DNA of 64,000 nucleotides, from the NCBI GenBank assembly GCA_022820665.1, contig JAJEFB010000025.1:89041-153040 (forward strand). Reading direction: 5' to 3'. Position 1 is the stretch's first letter; every line of letters starts with the position of its first letter. Below, piece after piece: positions 54,600 to 63,546 of this stretch. Made by a program: the position numbers and the translations under genes. The notes under the pieces were generated by a model. That model saw only the letters and a list, made by a program, of their open reading frames with translations, did no database searches and was not told the DNA's origin. Source of the stretch: Anaerolineae bacterium. Lineage in GTDB: Bacteria; Chloroflexota; Anaerolineae; Aggregatilineales; Phototrophicaceae.

Positions 54600-55370
54600 A
54601 TGCCCTTAATCGAGATTGACACAGGCGCCACATTACACTACGAGGACACTGACCCGGCGGGCAGCCAAACGCCGGTTATTCTGATTCACGGCATGTTGGG
54701 CACGGCCCGCGCTCATCTAGGCCACGTGATCGATTGGCTGGCGGCGCAGCGTTTCCGAGCCATCGGCTTGACGCTGCGCGGCTACGGGGAGTCGCTGCCC
54801 AAGCCGCGAGATTTCCCGCATAACTTTTACCATCGCGACTGCGATGATTTGCTGGCTTTTATGGATGCCATCGGTCTTTCTCAAGCGCATCTTCTTGGCT
54901 ATTCCGACGGCGGCGAAGTAGCGCTGATCGCGGCCAGTAAGGCGCCAGCCCGCGTCGCATCCTGCATAGCGATCGGCGCGGTAGGCAACTTCGCTCCGGA
55001 GTTGCGAAGCGTCTTTCAACGCAGCTATCCGGGAGACTGGATCACCGAAGAAGACAAAGTCCTGCACGGCTTTTCAGACTCGGCGAAGTTCACCGGCGCA
55101 TGGGTGCGGGCAATGACCCGCATGATTGACGCGGGCGGCGACGTTAGCCTGAGCCTGGCGAGCAACATCACTTGTCCCCTGATCATCATGTTGGGCGAAT
55201 CCGACAAGCTGAATCCCCTATATCTTGGTCAGCGATTCGTAGACAGGGTAAAGCGCGGCCGTTTGGAAGTGTTTCCTTGTGGCCACGCTGTACACGACCA
55301 AGCGCGCGAGCAGTTCTATGAATTGACCTTGCAACATTTGCTGGATGCTTCCAGCGGTCAAGCTGGATAG
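54600..55370 (+). CDS. Alpha/beta hydrolase
   Basis: 256 residues starting 13 nt after lon. The nucleophile elbow is LLGYSDGGEVALIAA (Ser about 102), the acid is in MLGESDKLNPLY and the base in FPCGHAVHDQ. The oxyanion strand is VILIHGMLGTARAHLGH. The Ser motif G-Y-S-D-G-G is found in hydrolases of the epoxide-hydrolase/bromoperoxidase type. Substrate unknown. Confidence 0.88.
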   Translation: MPLIEIDTGATLHYEDTDPAGSQTPVILIHGMLGTARAHLGHVIDWLAAQRFRAIGLTLRGYGESLPKPRDFPHNFYHRDCDDLLAFMDAIGLSQAHLLGYSDGGEVALIAASKAPARVASCIAIGAVGNFAPELRSVFQRSYPGDWITEEDKVLHGFSDSAKFTGAWVRAMTRMIDAGGDVSLSLASNITCPLIIMLGESDKLNPLYLGQRFVDRVKRGRLEVFPCGHAVHDQAREQFYELTLQHLLDASSGQAG

Positions 55371-55384
55371 CCGGTCGATCGGTG

Positions 55385-55580
55385 GGTATGCTTTTCGGTT
55401 GAAATACTTTTAGGCAGTCCTCGACATGAGATCCTTAACCCAAAATACGAACGACGTTGGTAGGGGCGACTCGGTGAGTCGCCCGATACCATTCAGTTTC
55501 GATTCGTCGGGCGATCCAGCGGATCGCCCCTACCGACTGGCAGGTAGTTGCTATTCTTTATTTCAACTGACTTCGATACA
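55385..55580. mobile_element. MITE-like element with TGTATYGAAGTCRGTTGAAATA termini
   Basis: The left end has TCGGTTGAAATA (55395-55406) and the right end has TATTTCAACTGACTTCGATACA (complement matches, 55559-55580). A related left end is at 63338-63362 (TGTATTGAAGTCGGTTGAAATAC). Left-half similarity to 63338-63422 is about three quarters over 75 nt. The interior holds a double-hairpin REP (55460-55533). No ORF inside. Confidence 0.5.
55460..55533. repeat. REP-like double hairpin 1
   Basis: Outer arms GTAGGGGCGA (from 55460) and TCGCCCCTAC (to 55533) enclose two perfect 9-bp hairpins: GGGCGACTC-GGT-GAGTCGCCC and GGGCGATCC-AGC-GGATCGCCC. Its architecture equals the double hairpin at 63635-63715 although the stem sequences differ. 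Confidence 0.65.
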
Positions 55581-55664
55581 CTACCGGTCGATCTCGCTTT
55601 GGAATACAAAGCTTCGCGTGCTAAACTTAGTCGCCTGTACAGCGAGTAAGCGTGTGCGACGCCT

Positions 55665-57263
55665 ATGTCACTGCGGCAGAATCTTTCGGCTGCTTCCCCA
55701 AATGTGGCCGCTTGGAAAGCCAATCCGATCGTCTACGAAATCAACACCTGGGTCTGGCTGCGTGACCTGAGCGGTAAATACGGTTACGAAATCAATCTCT
55801 TGAATGTGCCGAAGGCCGAGCTAGACGACCTTTCTTCCTGGGGCTTTGACGCCCTTTGGCTCATGGGCGTATGGCGTCGTGGTCCAGCCACACGGCTAAG
55901 CGCATTGAATTATCTGCATGAATATCAACTCGCTTTGCCAGATGTTACGGAAGCGGACGTCCCCGGCTCCGCCTACGCGATCCATGACTATCAAGTGGAA
56001 GAGAAGATAGGCGGACGTCACGGGCTTGCGGCTTTTCGGGCGCGCTTGGCAGCGCAGGGCATCAAGCTGATTCTCGACTATGTGCCCAACCACCTTGCTA
56101 CTGACCATAATTGGATCCACAGCCATCCTGAGTTTTTTCTGCAGGGCGCGACATCCGAGCTGGAGTCTCGTAGCGAGGACTTCTTCCTAGCAAACACGGT
56201 AGACGGCGACAAAGTGATCGCTCGTGGCCGCGACCCGTACTTCCCCTCGTGGATAGACACCGCACAGCTTAATGCCTTCAGTCCGGGCTTTCGACAGGCC
56301 GCAATCGAAACGCTCATCGATATCGGCAATCAATGCGACGGACTGCGCTGCGACATGGCGATGCTCATGATGAACAGCGTCTTCTCGGAGACCTGGGGCG
56401 CGCGCGCAGGATCTCATCCCGCTCGTGAATTCTGGACCGAGATCATCCCCGCGGTTCGCAACGCGCACCCTCAAATCCTCTTTCTGGCAGAAGTTTACTG
56501 GGATCTCGAAGACGAAATGCAAAGACAAGGTTTTGATTACACCTACGACAAGCGTTTATATGATCGCGTGGTCGACAATGATATCCCCGCCATTCGAGCG
56601 CACCTGAGCGCGGATCCCCTCTTTCAACGGTCACATATTCGCTTCATTGAAAACCATGACGAAGAGCGCGCCGCATTTGTCCTGGGAAGCGACCGTCAAC
56701 GGGTTGCCGCGGCGCTGATCTGCAGCTTGCCGGGGGCGGTACTTCTGCATGAAGGTCAACTGACAGGGCGCAGCGTGAAACTGCCGGTGCAAATCAATCG
56801 CCGGCCTCCTCAGCGGGAAGATCCGTTGCTGAAACGATTCTACCGCAGGCTGCTGGATGAGACTCATCATGCGCTTTACCGCTTGGGTCATTGGCAGTTG
56901 ATCGAAACCCGCCCGGCGCAGGAAGGCGATCATGCATGCGACAGTCTGATTGCCTATACATGGGAATATCAAATTGAACGACGGCTGATCGCAATCAATC
57001 TCGCCGAAACTTGGTCGCGCAGTCGCTTGGATCTGTCTCATTGGGCGCTGCCTGATGGCTGTAGGTTGCAACTCTACGATGTTCTCACCGAAAGCCATAG
57101 CGAAAAACCGATTGACGATAGCGATGACGATTCCATTTTTCTGGAGATCCCGCCCCAAAGCGCGCATATATTTCACATCGTCGTGCGGGAGAGCGGTCGC
57201 TCCCGCGCGACGAACGAACAGGACCATCCAGTACAGCTACCTAGCGCGGCCGCCGAGGACTAG
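55665..57263 (+). CDS. Cytosolic GH13 alpha-amylase-family glycosidase
   Basis: 532 residues, no signal peptide. Barrel signatures: IVYEINTWVWLRDLSG (beta1), IKLILDYVPNHLATDH, QCDGLRCDMAMLMM (catalytic Asp), FLAEVYWDLEDEMQ (acid Glu) and FIENHDEERAAF (third Asp). The early GVWRRGPATRLSALNY region and the FDYTYDKRLYDRVV loop are typical of GH13 members acting on oligosaccharides or branched glucans. It is the second GH13 gene of the window; here it is intracellular and next to glycerol kinase. Confidence 0.85.
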   Translation: MSLRQNLSAASPNVAAWKANPIVYEINTWVWLRDLSGKYGYEINLLNVPKAELDDLSSWGFDALWLMGVWRRGPATRLSALNYLHEYQLALPDVTEADVPGSAYAIHDYQVEEKIGGRHGLAAFRARLAAQGIKLILDYVPNHLATDHNWIHSHPEFFLQGATSELESRSEDFFLANTVDGDKVIARGRDPYFPSWIDTAQLNAFSPGFRQAAIETLIDIGNQCDGLRCDMAMLMMNSVFSETWGARAGSHPAREFWTEIIPAVRNAHPQILFLAEVYWDLEDEMQRQGFDYTYDKRLYDRVVDNDIPAIRAHLSADPLFQRSHIRFIENHDEERAAFVLGSDRQRVAAALICSLPGAVLLHEGQLTGRSVKLPVQINRRPPQREDPLLKRFYRRLLDETHHALYRLGHWQLIETRPAQEGDHACDSLIAYTWEYQIERRLIAINLAETWSRSRLDLSHWALPDGCRLQLYDVLTESHSEKPIDDSDDDSIFLEIPPQSAHIFHIVVRESGRSRATNEQDHPVQLPSAAAED

Positions 57264-57265
57264 CA

Positions 57266-57703
57266 ATGACGGGCCAACGACAAAGACATAAGGGTTTTCG
57301 GCTGTGGCTCATCTTGCTCGGCATTGCGCTGTTCTACTGGTTGGGCAAGGAAGACAACGATGTCCTGGGGGTCATGACGCTTGGATTGATTCTAGCCGGC
57401 ACATCTGTTTGCTGGCTCATTTTCCTGCGACGCCGCTCAGATATCGCAGCAAGCGGCAAGCGCTCAGTACTAATGGGAATACTCGCAGGGATATGCGTCG
57501 GCGCGCTTTCAAGCTTCTTCGCAGCGCTGCTCATGCTTCTGAAGGATTTGCGACATGCCCATATTTTTCCAGATTATCCGCCGGAGCTGATTATCGCGAC
57601 GCTGGAACGGCTGCCGGCCTGGTCCTTGGCGGGTGGATTGATCGGTCTTGGATTGAGCCTGCTCTTCAGGGTCTGCGTTGGCGCCCGGGGGCGCAAACAG
57701 TAA
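57266..57703 (+). CDS. Hypothetical membrane protein, 145 residues
   Basis: I do not recognise a family. Four hydrophobic stretches (LILLGIALFYWLG, GVMTLGLILAGTSVCWLIFL, GILAGICVGALSSFFAALLML, SLAGGLIGLGLSLLFRV) with a basic N-terminus suggest a small integral membrane protein. The start follows the GH13 stop by 2 nt, with GAGG about 7 nt upstream, so it is co-translated. Its role is unknown. Confidence 0.65.
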   Translation: MTGQRQRHKGFRLWLILLGIALFYWLGKEDNDVLGVMTLGLILAGTSVCWLIFLRRRSDIAASGKRSVLMGILAGICVGALSSFFAALLMLLKDLRHAHIFPDYPPELIIATLERLPAWSLAGGLIGLGLSLLFRVCVGARGRKQ

Positions 57704-57776
57704 CAGCCTCCACGCTTCGCCGCGCCGGAATCAATCGTCTCCAGACATTTCGCGATTTACCCCATCGTTCACAACG

Positions 57777-57809
57777 GCGGGCAAATTCAAAACAAGACCG
57801 ATTGCCCGC
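57777..57809 (+). terminator. Hairpin before glpK
   Basis: GCGGGCAA (57777-57784) and TTGCCCGC (57802-57809) form a perfect 8-bp stem with a 17-nt loop, followed by TTTAAG. It may end the GH13/membrane-protein transcript. TACAAT at 57817-57822 just after it is a possible -10 box for glpK. Confidence 0.4.
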
Positions 57810-57864
57810 TTTAAGCTACAATGGGGACATCATTCTTAGAAACAGGTAAGGGTCATCTTCGCTT

Positions 57865-59349
57865 ATGACAGAATTCATCCTTTCGCTAGACCAAGGCACC
57901 ACCTCCTCGCGCGCGATCGTATTCGATCGCGGCGGCAACATCGTCCGCAGCGCGCAGCAGGAGTTCCGGCAGATTTATCCCAGACCGGGCTGGGTCGAGC
58001 ACGACGCGAATGAAATATGGGCATCACAACTCAAAGTAGCGCAAGATGTCGTCGGCGATCCCGAGTCGATAGCCGCGATCGGCATCACCAATCAGCGTGA
58101 GACAACGATAATCTGGGACAGGCAAACCGGAGAGCCGATCCATAATGCCATAGTCTGGCAAGACCGCCGTACCGCCGCGCTTTGCGACGAATTAAAGGCT
58201 GAGGGATTCGACCGGAGCATTCTGCAGCATACCGGCTTGGTCACGGACGCCTATTTTTCCGGGACCAAAGTCAAGTGGCTGCTGGACAATGTCGCCGGCG
58301 CGCGCGAACGAGCGGCCAGTGGCGACTTAGCCTTTGGCACCGTTGACAGCTTTCTGGTTTGGAGGCTAACGGGTGGGCGCGCGCATATCACGGACGTCAG
58401 CAACGCGGCGAGAACGATGCTTTTTGATATTCATGCCGGGGATTGGTCGAATGCCATCTTGGATCGGCTGGATATCCCGCGCGCTCTCTTGCCAGAAGTT
58501 CGACCCAGCAGCCAGGTCTACGGCGAGACCGATGTCAGTTGCTTTGGCAAAGCGATAGATATCGCCGGAATAGCCGGTGATCAGCAGGCGGCGACCTTCG
58601 GCCAAGCCGCTTATGACGCGGGCATGGCCAAAAATACTTACGGCACCGGCTGCTTCATGTTGATGAATACCGGCGCGCATCCACAGCAATCTTCCAACAA
58701 TCTGTTGAGTACCATTGCCTGGCAGGTCGCTGATCAGCCCACACAGTATGCGCTGGAGGGAAGCATATTTGTCGCGGGCGCGGCGGTGCAATGGCTGCGC
58801 GACGAGATGGGCATAATCGGCTCTGCCGCGGAAAGCGAGGCCATCGCAACGAGCGTCAACTCCAGCGACGGCGTTTACATGGTGCCGGCATTTGTCGGCT
58901 TGGGCGCGCCCTACTGGGACCAATACGCGCGCGGCGCGATCGTCGGTTTAACGCGTGGCAGCGGCAAAGCGCAGATCGTGCGCGCGACATTGGAGTCCAT
59001 AGCCTATCAAACGCGCGATGTCGTCGCAGCCATGTCGGCTGACTCGGGACTGGTTTTGGAAGCGCTGCGCGTCGATGGCGGCGCAGTCGCCAACGACTTC
59101 TTGATGCAGTTCCAAGCCGATATTCTTGGCGTCCCGGTGGAGCGCCCTCGAGTTACCGAAACTACGGCGCTCGGCGCCGCCTACCTGGCGGGCTTGGCGA
59201 CCGGCATCTGGGAATCGCAAGAGGAGATCGCAACGCAATGGCAACTGGAAAAAACCTTTGAACCGCGGATGTCCGCCGACCAACGCGACGCGCTCTATGC
59301 CGGATGGCAAGCCGCTGTGGAAAGAGCGCGCGCCTGGGCGGATGAATAA
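57865..59349 (+). CDS. glpK: Glycerol kinase
   Basis: 494 residues, full length. FGGY kinase start [18 protein letters not shown] (phosphate loop), [27 protein letters not shown] region (here [14 protein letters not shown]), [14 protein letters not shown] and [12 protein letters not shown] identify glycerol kinase. It phosphorylates glycerol to sn-glycerol-3-phosphate with ATP. It lies next to two Dpp-type permease genes, but gene neighbours give no glycerol facilitator. Confidence 0.95.
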   Translation: MTEFILSLDQGTTSSRAIVFDRGGNIVRSAQQEFRQIYPRPGWVEHDANEIWASQLKVAQDVVGDPESIAAIGITNQRETTIIWDRQTGEPIHNAIVWQDRRTAALCDELKAEGFDRSILQHTGLVTDAYFSGTKVKWLLDNVAGARERAASGDLAFGTVDSFLVWRLTGGRAHITDVSNAARTMLFDIHAGDWSNAILDRLDIPRALLPEVRPSSQVYGETDVSCFGKAIDIAGIAGDQQAATFGQAAYDAGMAKNTYGTGCFMLMNTGAHPQQSSNNLLSTIAWQVADQPTQYALEGSIFVAGAAVQWLRDEMGIIGSAAESEAIATSVNSSDGVYMVPAFVGLGAPYWDQYARGAIVGLTRGSGKAQIVRATLESIAYQTRDVVAAMSADSGLVLEALRVDGGAVANDFLMQFQADILGVPVERPRVTETTALGAAYLAGLATGIWESQEEIATQWQLEKTFEPRMSADQRDALYAGWQAAVERARAWADE

Positions 59350-59418
59350 ACCAGTCATGATCGTCGACATGCTCCGAGGATTCATGCGCAGTCCCGCTGC
59401 GCCTGGTGGATAGGCTTT

Positions 59419-60495
59419 ATGCTGACATTTGTCTTGAAGCGCTTGACATTTTCCATCCCCGTGTTGCTGGGCATCCTGGTGGTCACATTTATCCTGGCGC
59501 GCGCCATCCCTGGCGATCCCTGCATTGCGGTGCTGGGCGAACGCGCCTCGAAGGAAGTCTGTGAGTCCTTTTTCCGGCGCAACGGACTGGATCAACCGCT
59601 TCCGGTCCAGTTTCTCGTGTACCTGCGCAACTTTTCGCAGGGCGACCTGGGTGATTCGATGCGCTTTCACCGACCGGTCATGGAGCTCTTGGTTGAACGC
59701 TTGCCGACTACCGTAGAGTTGGGCTTGTTTGCGCTGCTCTTCGCCATCACTGTGGGCGTGCCGCTCGGCGTTCTCAGCGCCTATCGACACAAGTCGATCC
59801 TGGATGTTGGCACGATGGTGGGCGCCAATATCGGCGTTTCGATGCCGGTATTTTGGCTGGGCTTAATGCTTGCCTATCTATTCGCCGTATTGCTCAAAGA
59901 TACGCCCTTGGCGCTGCCGCCCTCCGGCCGTTTGACACCGGGCGCCAATCCGCTGCCCTTTTACGAGTACATGGGATGGGTGGCGCAAGGCGAGGAACCG
60001 GCAGGCATTCTGATATTCTTGTCGCGCATCAATACGCTTAACGCTGTGCTTACGCTCAATGGCGAGCTATTTGTGGATGCCATCCGCCATTTGATTTTGC
60101 CGGCTGTCGCGGTGGGCACGATTCCCCTAGCCATCATCGCGCGCATGAGCCGCTCCAGTGTCCTGGAAGTGCTCAACCAGGACTACGTGCGAACGGCGCG
60201 CGCCAAGGGCTTGCGAGAACGCAGCGTCGTTGGCAAACACGCCCTGAAGAACGCCATGCTGCCGGTCATAACCGTGATCGGCTTGAATTTTGGTCTGGTG
60301 ATCAGCGGGGCGGTACTCACCGAGACGATCTTCAGTTTGACCGGCGTCGGGCGCACGCTTGTCGACAGCATCACTTCGCGGGATTACACGCTCGTGCAAG
60401 GATTCACCGTCGTTATTGCGGCTGGATTCGTCATCATCAATATGGTGGTAGACATCGCGTACGGCTATTTGGATCCGCGCATCCGCTTCAACTGA
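59419..60495 (+). CDS. ABC transporter permease, DppB/OppB family
   Basis: 358 residues with about six helices. It starts LKRLTFSIPVLLGILVVTFIL, as OppB/DppB proteins do, and the EAA loop reads YVRTARAKGLRERSVVGKHA, the coupling site for the ATPase. GLDQPLPVQFLVYLRNFSQG precedes helix 2. A ~60-residue insert with SGRLTPGANPLPF lies in the outer loop. It pairs with the permease gene 23 nt downstream. No ATPase gene is in the window, and the solute-binding gene lies downstream on the other strand. Confidence 0.92.
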   Translation: MLTFVLKRLTFSIPVLLGILVVTFILARAIPGDPCIAVLGERASKEVCESFFRRNGLDQPLPVQFLVYLRNFSQGDLGDSMRFHRPVMELLVERLPTTVELGLFALLFAITVGVPLGVLSAYRHKSILDVGTMVGANIGVSMPVFWLGLMLAYLFAVLLKDTPLALPPSGRLTPGANPLPFYEYMGWVAQGEEPAGILIFLSRINTLNAVLTLNGELFVDAIRHLILPAVAVGTIPLAIIARMSRSSVLEVLNQDYVRTARAKGLRERSVVGKHALKNAMLPVITVIGLNFGLVISGAVLTETIFSLTGVGRTLVDSITSRDYTLVQGFTVVIAAGFVIINMVVDIAYGYLDPRIRFN

Positions 60496-60518
60496 CCGCT
60501 TTTCGCAGGGCAAAATAT

Positions 60519-61457
60519 ATGGCAAACGCCGAACCCGCCAGCCTTAGTCCGACCGACCGCTACCGCTCCTCCAATTTGTGGCTGGAAGCGCTGCGCAACC
60601 TTTTGCGCAATCCCTCAGCTATTTTAGGCATGGTTATTGTCGGCCTGCTGGTATTGACGGCTCTAGCTGCGCCGATTATCGCGACGCATGATCCGATCAA
60701 AACCATGATCGGCGTCCCGGGCGAGACCGGGCGTCTGCCGAGCAAACCACCCTGCATTCCCTTGTTCGGCTGCGAAGAACCCATCCACATCCTGGGGCTA
60801 GACCTGAATGCGCGCGATCTGTACAGCCGTGTCATTTACGGTACGCGCACGTCTTTGTCAGTCGGGGTCATCACGATCAGCCTGTCAATCATCGCCGGCA
60901 CAGCCCTGGGCATCACCGCCGGATTCCTGGGCGGTAGAGTTGACAATGTGATCATGCGTTTGATGGACGTGGTTCTGGCCTTTCCCGCGTTGCTGCTGGC
61001 GATATCGATCGTGACGATCCTGGGACCGGGCTTGACCAACGCGCTTTTGGGCATCACGATCACCTTTATTCCGCAATACGCCCGGCTGTCGCGCGCCAGC
61101 GTGCTGTCGATCAAAGAGCAGGAATTCGTGATCGCTGAACAAGCGCTGGGCGCGAGTCCGCTGCGCATCGTTCTGGGGCATATCCTGCCCAATTCGATCA
61201 CGCCCATCGTAGTGCAGGGCACCTTGGGCGTCGGAACCGCCATCCTCGACGCGGCGGCGCTTTCGTTCCTTGGCTTGGGCGCGCAGCCGCCAACGCCGGA
61301 GTGGGGACAGATCCTGAGCGAGTCCCGCAATTACTTGTTTACATCGCCGCACCTGGTCTTCTTCCCGGGCATCGCCATCATGATCACCGTGCTCGGCTTC
61401 AATTTGCTGGGCGACGGCATGCGCGACGCGTTGGATCCGCGCCTGAACCGAAATTGA
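60519..61457 (+). CDS. ABC transporter permease, DppC/OppC family
   Basis: 312 residues. The N-terminal OppC_N-like helix (LRNLLRNPSAILGMVIVGLL) is followed by the long loop with GLDLNARDLYSRVIYGTRTS, the typical OppC entry, about five helices and the EAA loop FVIAEQALGASPLRIVLGHI. LSFLGLGAQPPTPEWGQILS near the end is highly characteristic. Partner of the DppB-type permease; a peptide, opine or similar import substrate is likely. Confidence 0.93.
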   Translation: MANAEPASLSPTDRYRSSNLWLEALRNLLRNPSAILGMVIVGLLVLTALAAPIIATHDPIKTMIGVPGETGRLPSKPPCIPLFGCEEPIHILGLDLNARDLYSRVIYGTRTSLSVGVITISLSIIAGTALGITAGFLGGRVDNVIMRLMDVVLAFPALLLAISIVTILGPGLTNALLGITITFIPQYARLSRASVLSIKEQEFVIAEQALGASPLRIVLGHILPNSITPIVVQGTLGVGTAILDAAALSFLGLGAQPPTPEWGQILSESRNYLFTSPHLVFFPGIAIMITVLGFNLLGDGMRDALDPRLNRN

Positions 61458-61480
61458 GCCTTCCGAAACGTTTTCAGAAG

Positions 61481-61510
61481 AAAAGCGCCGGACACTTGCC
61501 CGGCGCTTTT
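61481..61510. terminator. Bidirectional intrinsic terminator
   Basis: A perfect 11-bp stem (AAAAGCGCCGG at 61481-61491 with CCGGCGCTTTT at 61500-61510) with an 8-nt loop and A/T tracts on both sides. It lies between the convergent permease and solute-binding genes and can stop both. Confidence 0.85.
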
Positions 61511-61536
61511 GCTGTACTTTTGCTGCAGTTACATGC

Positions 61537-63219
61537 CTAGCACTGATCGGCATTGATGAACTGCTGGAAGATAGATTTGTAGATGGCAAAGGCTTGGCCG
61601 GTCCCGGTGTGGTTGGGGCTGGCGCAGTCGGCAGGGGCTTGCCAGGATACAACGACGTCGTTGGCGTCAAGGCTGGAGCCGTCGTGGAAGAGGACGCCTT
61701 CGCGCAGGTTGAATGTCCAGACCAAACCATCGTCCGAGACTGACCAGGTTTCCGCCAAGCCGGGTATCACAGCAACACCGCCGCGTTCGAAATCGAGCAG
61801 CGCTTCGCTCACCTGATGACAGGCGCGGAAGGTCTCGCCATCCCAGGTATCGTTGCAGTAGAGCGAGATCGGCTCGGCATTTTGCATGTAGATGACATTG
61901 TCGTCGTCAGGATCTTCAATCCGCGAGAATTCTTCCGTGCCGTCGAGCAAGCCTGGATGGACGCCAATCATGCGCACTTGCCAGACATCAGCCGCGCCGG
62001 CATGGCCGAAGGGCACCCAGGGCACATGTTCAGCCATGGCATCAGCGACTTGCCTAAAGTATCCCATACGCTCTTCGGGGTCGAGGACTTGCGAAGCGGC
62101 GACCAGCGGCTCGTAGAGCGCGGGATTGGGAACGCCCAGCTGTGTATTGTTGGGACCAAAGCAGCAACTGTAGAAGTTGGATGCGTCTGGGAAATCGGCA
62201 TGCCAGCCGAGGATATGCAGCGGCTCGTTGCCGGCGTTGGCTGAGGCGAGGAAGGTACCGGATTCAACCACCTGGACATCGGCGATGACGCCGATATCCG
62301 CGAGCTGAGCAGCGACATCGTTGGCGATGATGCCCGGGTTGGGCAAATAGCCGCGGACGACATCGCGCCAGGTCAGTGTCAGAGCGCGGTCTTCGCCTGT
62401 GCGGGTATCGACCAGGGAATCCAGCGGCAGTTCAAAGCCGAGGTCGGCGGCGGCTTCTTCAAGCAGGGCTTTGGCCGCGTCTTGGTCGAAGCCGGGCACG
62501 CCACCTTCGGAAACATGGCCGAAAACGGCGGGCGGCGCAAAGTCTGGCGTCAAGGGCGAGCCGGGCGGGAAGAAGTTGTCGACGATGCGCTGGCGGTCGA
62601 TGCCCATGGCGATGGCTTTGCGGACGCGAACATCGTTGAGCGGCTCGAAATAGTTGCTCATGGCGACATAGACACCGGTCAAGGGCGGGATATCGATCAG
62701 GTTGAAATTGGGGTCGTCGCGGAAGACGGGGATGTCATGCGGGTTGGCGAATTTCATGCCGTCAATGGTACCGGCGCGGAGCTCGGTGGCGCGGGCGGCG
62801 GCTTCGGAATTCCAGCGCAAGATGACGGTCTGCTCGATGGAGGGCTCGCCCCAATAATCATCGTAGCGCTCGAAGACGATCTCGTTGCCTTGATCCCAGT
62901 TGACCAACTTCAAAGGACCCGTACCGATGGCATGGGTCAACAAATCCCCCTCGCCACCCGTGGCGTTGACGTATTCGGCGGGATGTATTGAGAGGCCGAG
63001 GCTGGCGACTTTCTGTTCGAAAAGCGCGTCCGTGTTGCAGAGCGTGATTACAACGGTGAGTTCGTCAACAGCTTCAACCGACTTAAGGTTGCCACCGTAG
63101 TCGCAATCCTCAGCCGCGAAGCTCAACATGTCCTGAGCCTGCGCCACCGGCGCAATTAGGAACAGCGCCATGACCAACAGGACACCAAAGAGCGTGGACA
63201 AGCGATAGTGCTTTTTCAT
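61537..63219 (-). CDS. Circularly permuted family-5 extracellular solute-binding protein
   Basis: 560 residues. A Sec signal peptide (1-29, AAAs ending APVAQAQ) leads directly into the middle of a normal DppA/OppA fold: LKSVEAVDELTVVITL (46-60), IGTGPLKLVNWDQGN, DDYWGEPSIEQ, DVRVRKAIAMGIDRQRI, down to the usual C-terminal end HPGLLDGTEEFSRIE (about 421-435). Then a short linker (DPDDDN) is followed by what is normally the N-terminal lobe: NVIYMQNAEPISLYCNDTWD, VIPGLAETWSVSDDGLVWTF, REGVLFHDGSSLDANDVVVS (to about 526). So the order of the two lobes is rotated relative to ordinary members. It should bind peptides or similar solutes outside the cell for the DppB/DppC permeases next door. Confidence 0.88.
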   Translation of the reverse strand: MKKHYRLSTLFGVLLVMALFLIAPVAQAQDMLSFAAEDCDYGGNLKSVEAVDELTVVITLCNTDALFEQKVASLGLSIHPAEYVNATGGEGDLLTHAIGTGPLKLVNWDQGNEIVFERYDDYWGEPSIEQTVILRWNSEAAARATELRAGTIDGMKFANPHDIPVFRDDPNFNLIDIPPLTGVYVAMSNYFEPLNDVRVRKAIAMGIDRQRIVDNFFPPGSPLTPDFAPPAVFGHVSEGGVPGFDQDAAKALLEEAAADLGFELPLDSLVDTRTGEDRALTLTWRDVVRGYLPNPGIIANDVAAQLADIGVIADVQVVESGTFLASANAGNEPLHILGWHADFPDASNFYSCCFGPNNTQLGVPNPALYEPLVAASQVLDPEERMGYFRQVADAMAEHVPWVPFGHAGAADVWQVRMIGVHPGLLDGTEEFSRIEDPDDDNVIYMQNAEPISLYCNDTWDGETFRACHQVSEALLDFERGGVAVIPGLAETWSVSDDGLVWTFNLREGVLFHDGSSLDANDVVVSWQAPADCASPNHTGTGQAFAIYKSIFQQFINADQC

Positions 63220-63337
63220 CTATATTCCTCCGTAGTTTCTCGATTCGAATAAGATCGCAACTGCCTAGCTCACAGGCAGGCAGCATCTATTGTAGACTAT
63301 CCGCTACGGATTACCAAACAGTGGTCATCCCGGGAAG

Positions 63338-63422
63338 TGTATTGAAGTCGGTTGAAATACATTTAGCCGGTCCGCGACATGAGATTCTTCAGCGAAAGCA
63401 GGAACGATGTTGCTCGGGGCGA
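63338..63422. repeat. Copy of the 55385-element left half
   Basis: Starts TGTATTGAAGTCGGTTGAAATAC and continues with CGACATGAGAT-CTT, as in 55385-55470, about three quarters identical. The right half is missing; a short GCGCTT-TTTG-AAGCGC hairpin follows. Confidence 0.45.
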
Positions 63423-63516
63423 GCGCTTTTTGAAGCGCGATTCGTCCTCAAATGCTGGGAAAATGCCCTCATTTTGCCCCCTTTTTGGGTAACAGTATAG
63501 ATACAGTATGTATACG

Positions 63517-63546
63517 GAGGGGGGGCTACCCCCCGAGAGATTTTTT
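63517..63546 (+). terminator. G/C hairpin plus T-run
   Basis: Six Gs (63520-63525), a CTA loop and six Cs (63529-63534) are followed, after GAGAGA, by six Ts (63541-63546). It resembles an intrinsic terminator but no gene clearly ends before it, so it could be part of the repeats. Confidence 0.35.

Noticed and set aside
53693..54631. 312-codon ORF on the minus strand
   Set aside because: Shadow of lon, whose catalytic motifs are complete on the plus strand.
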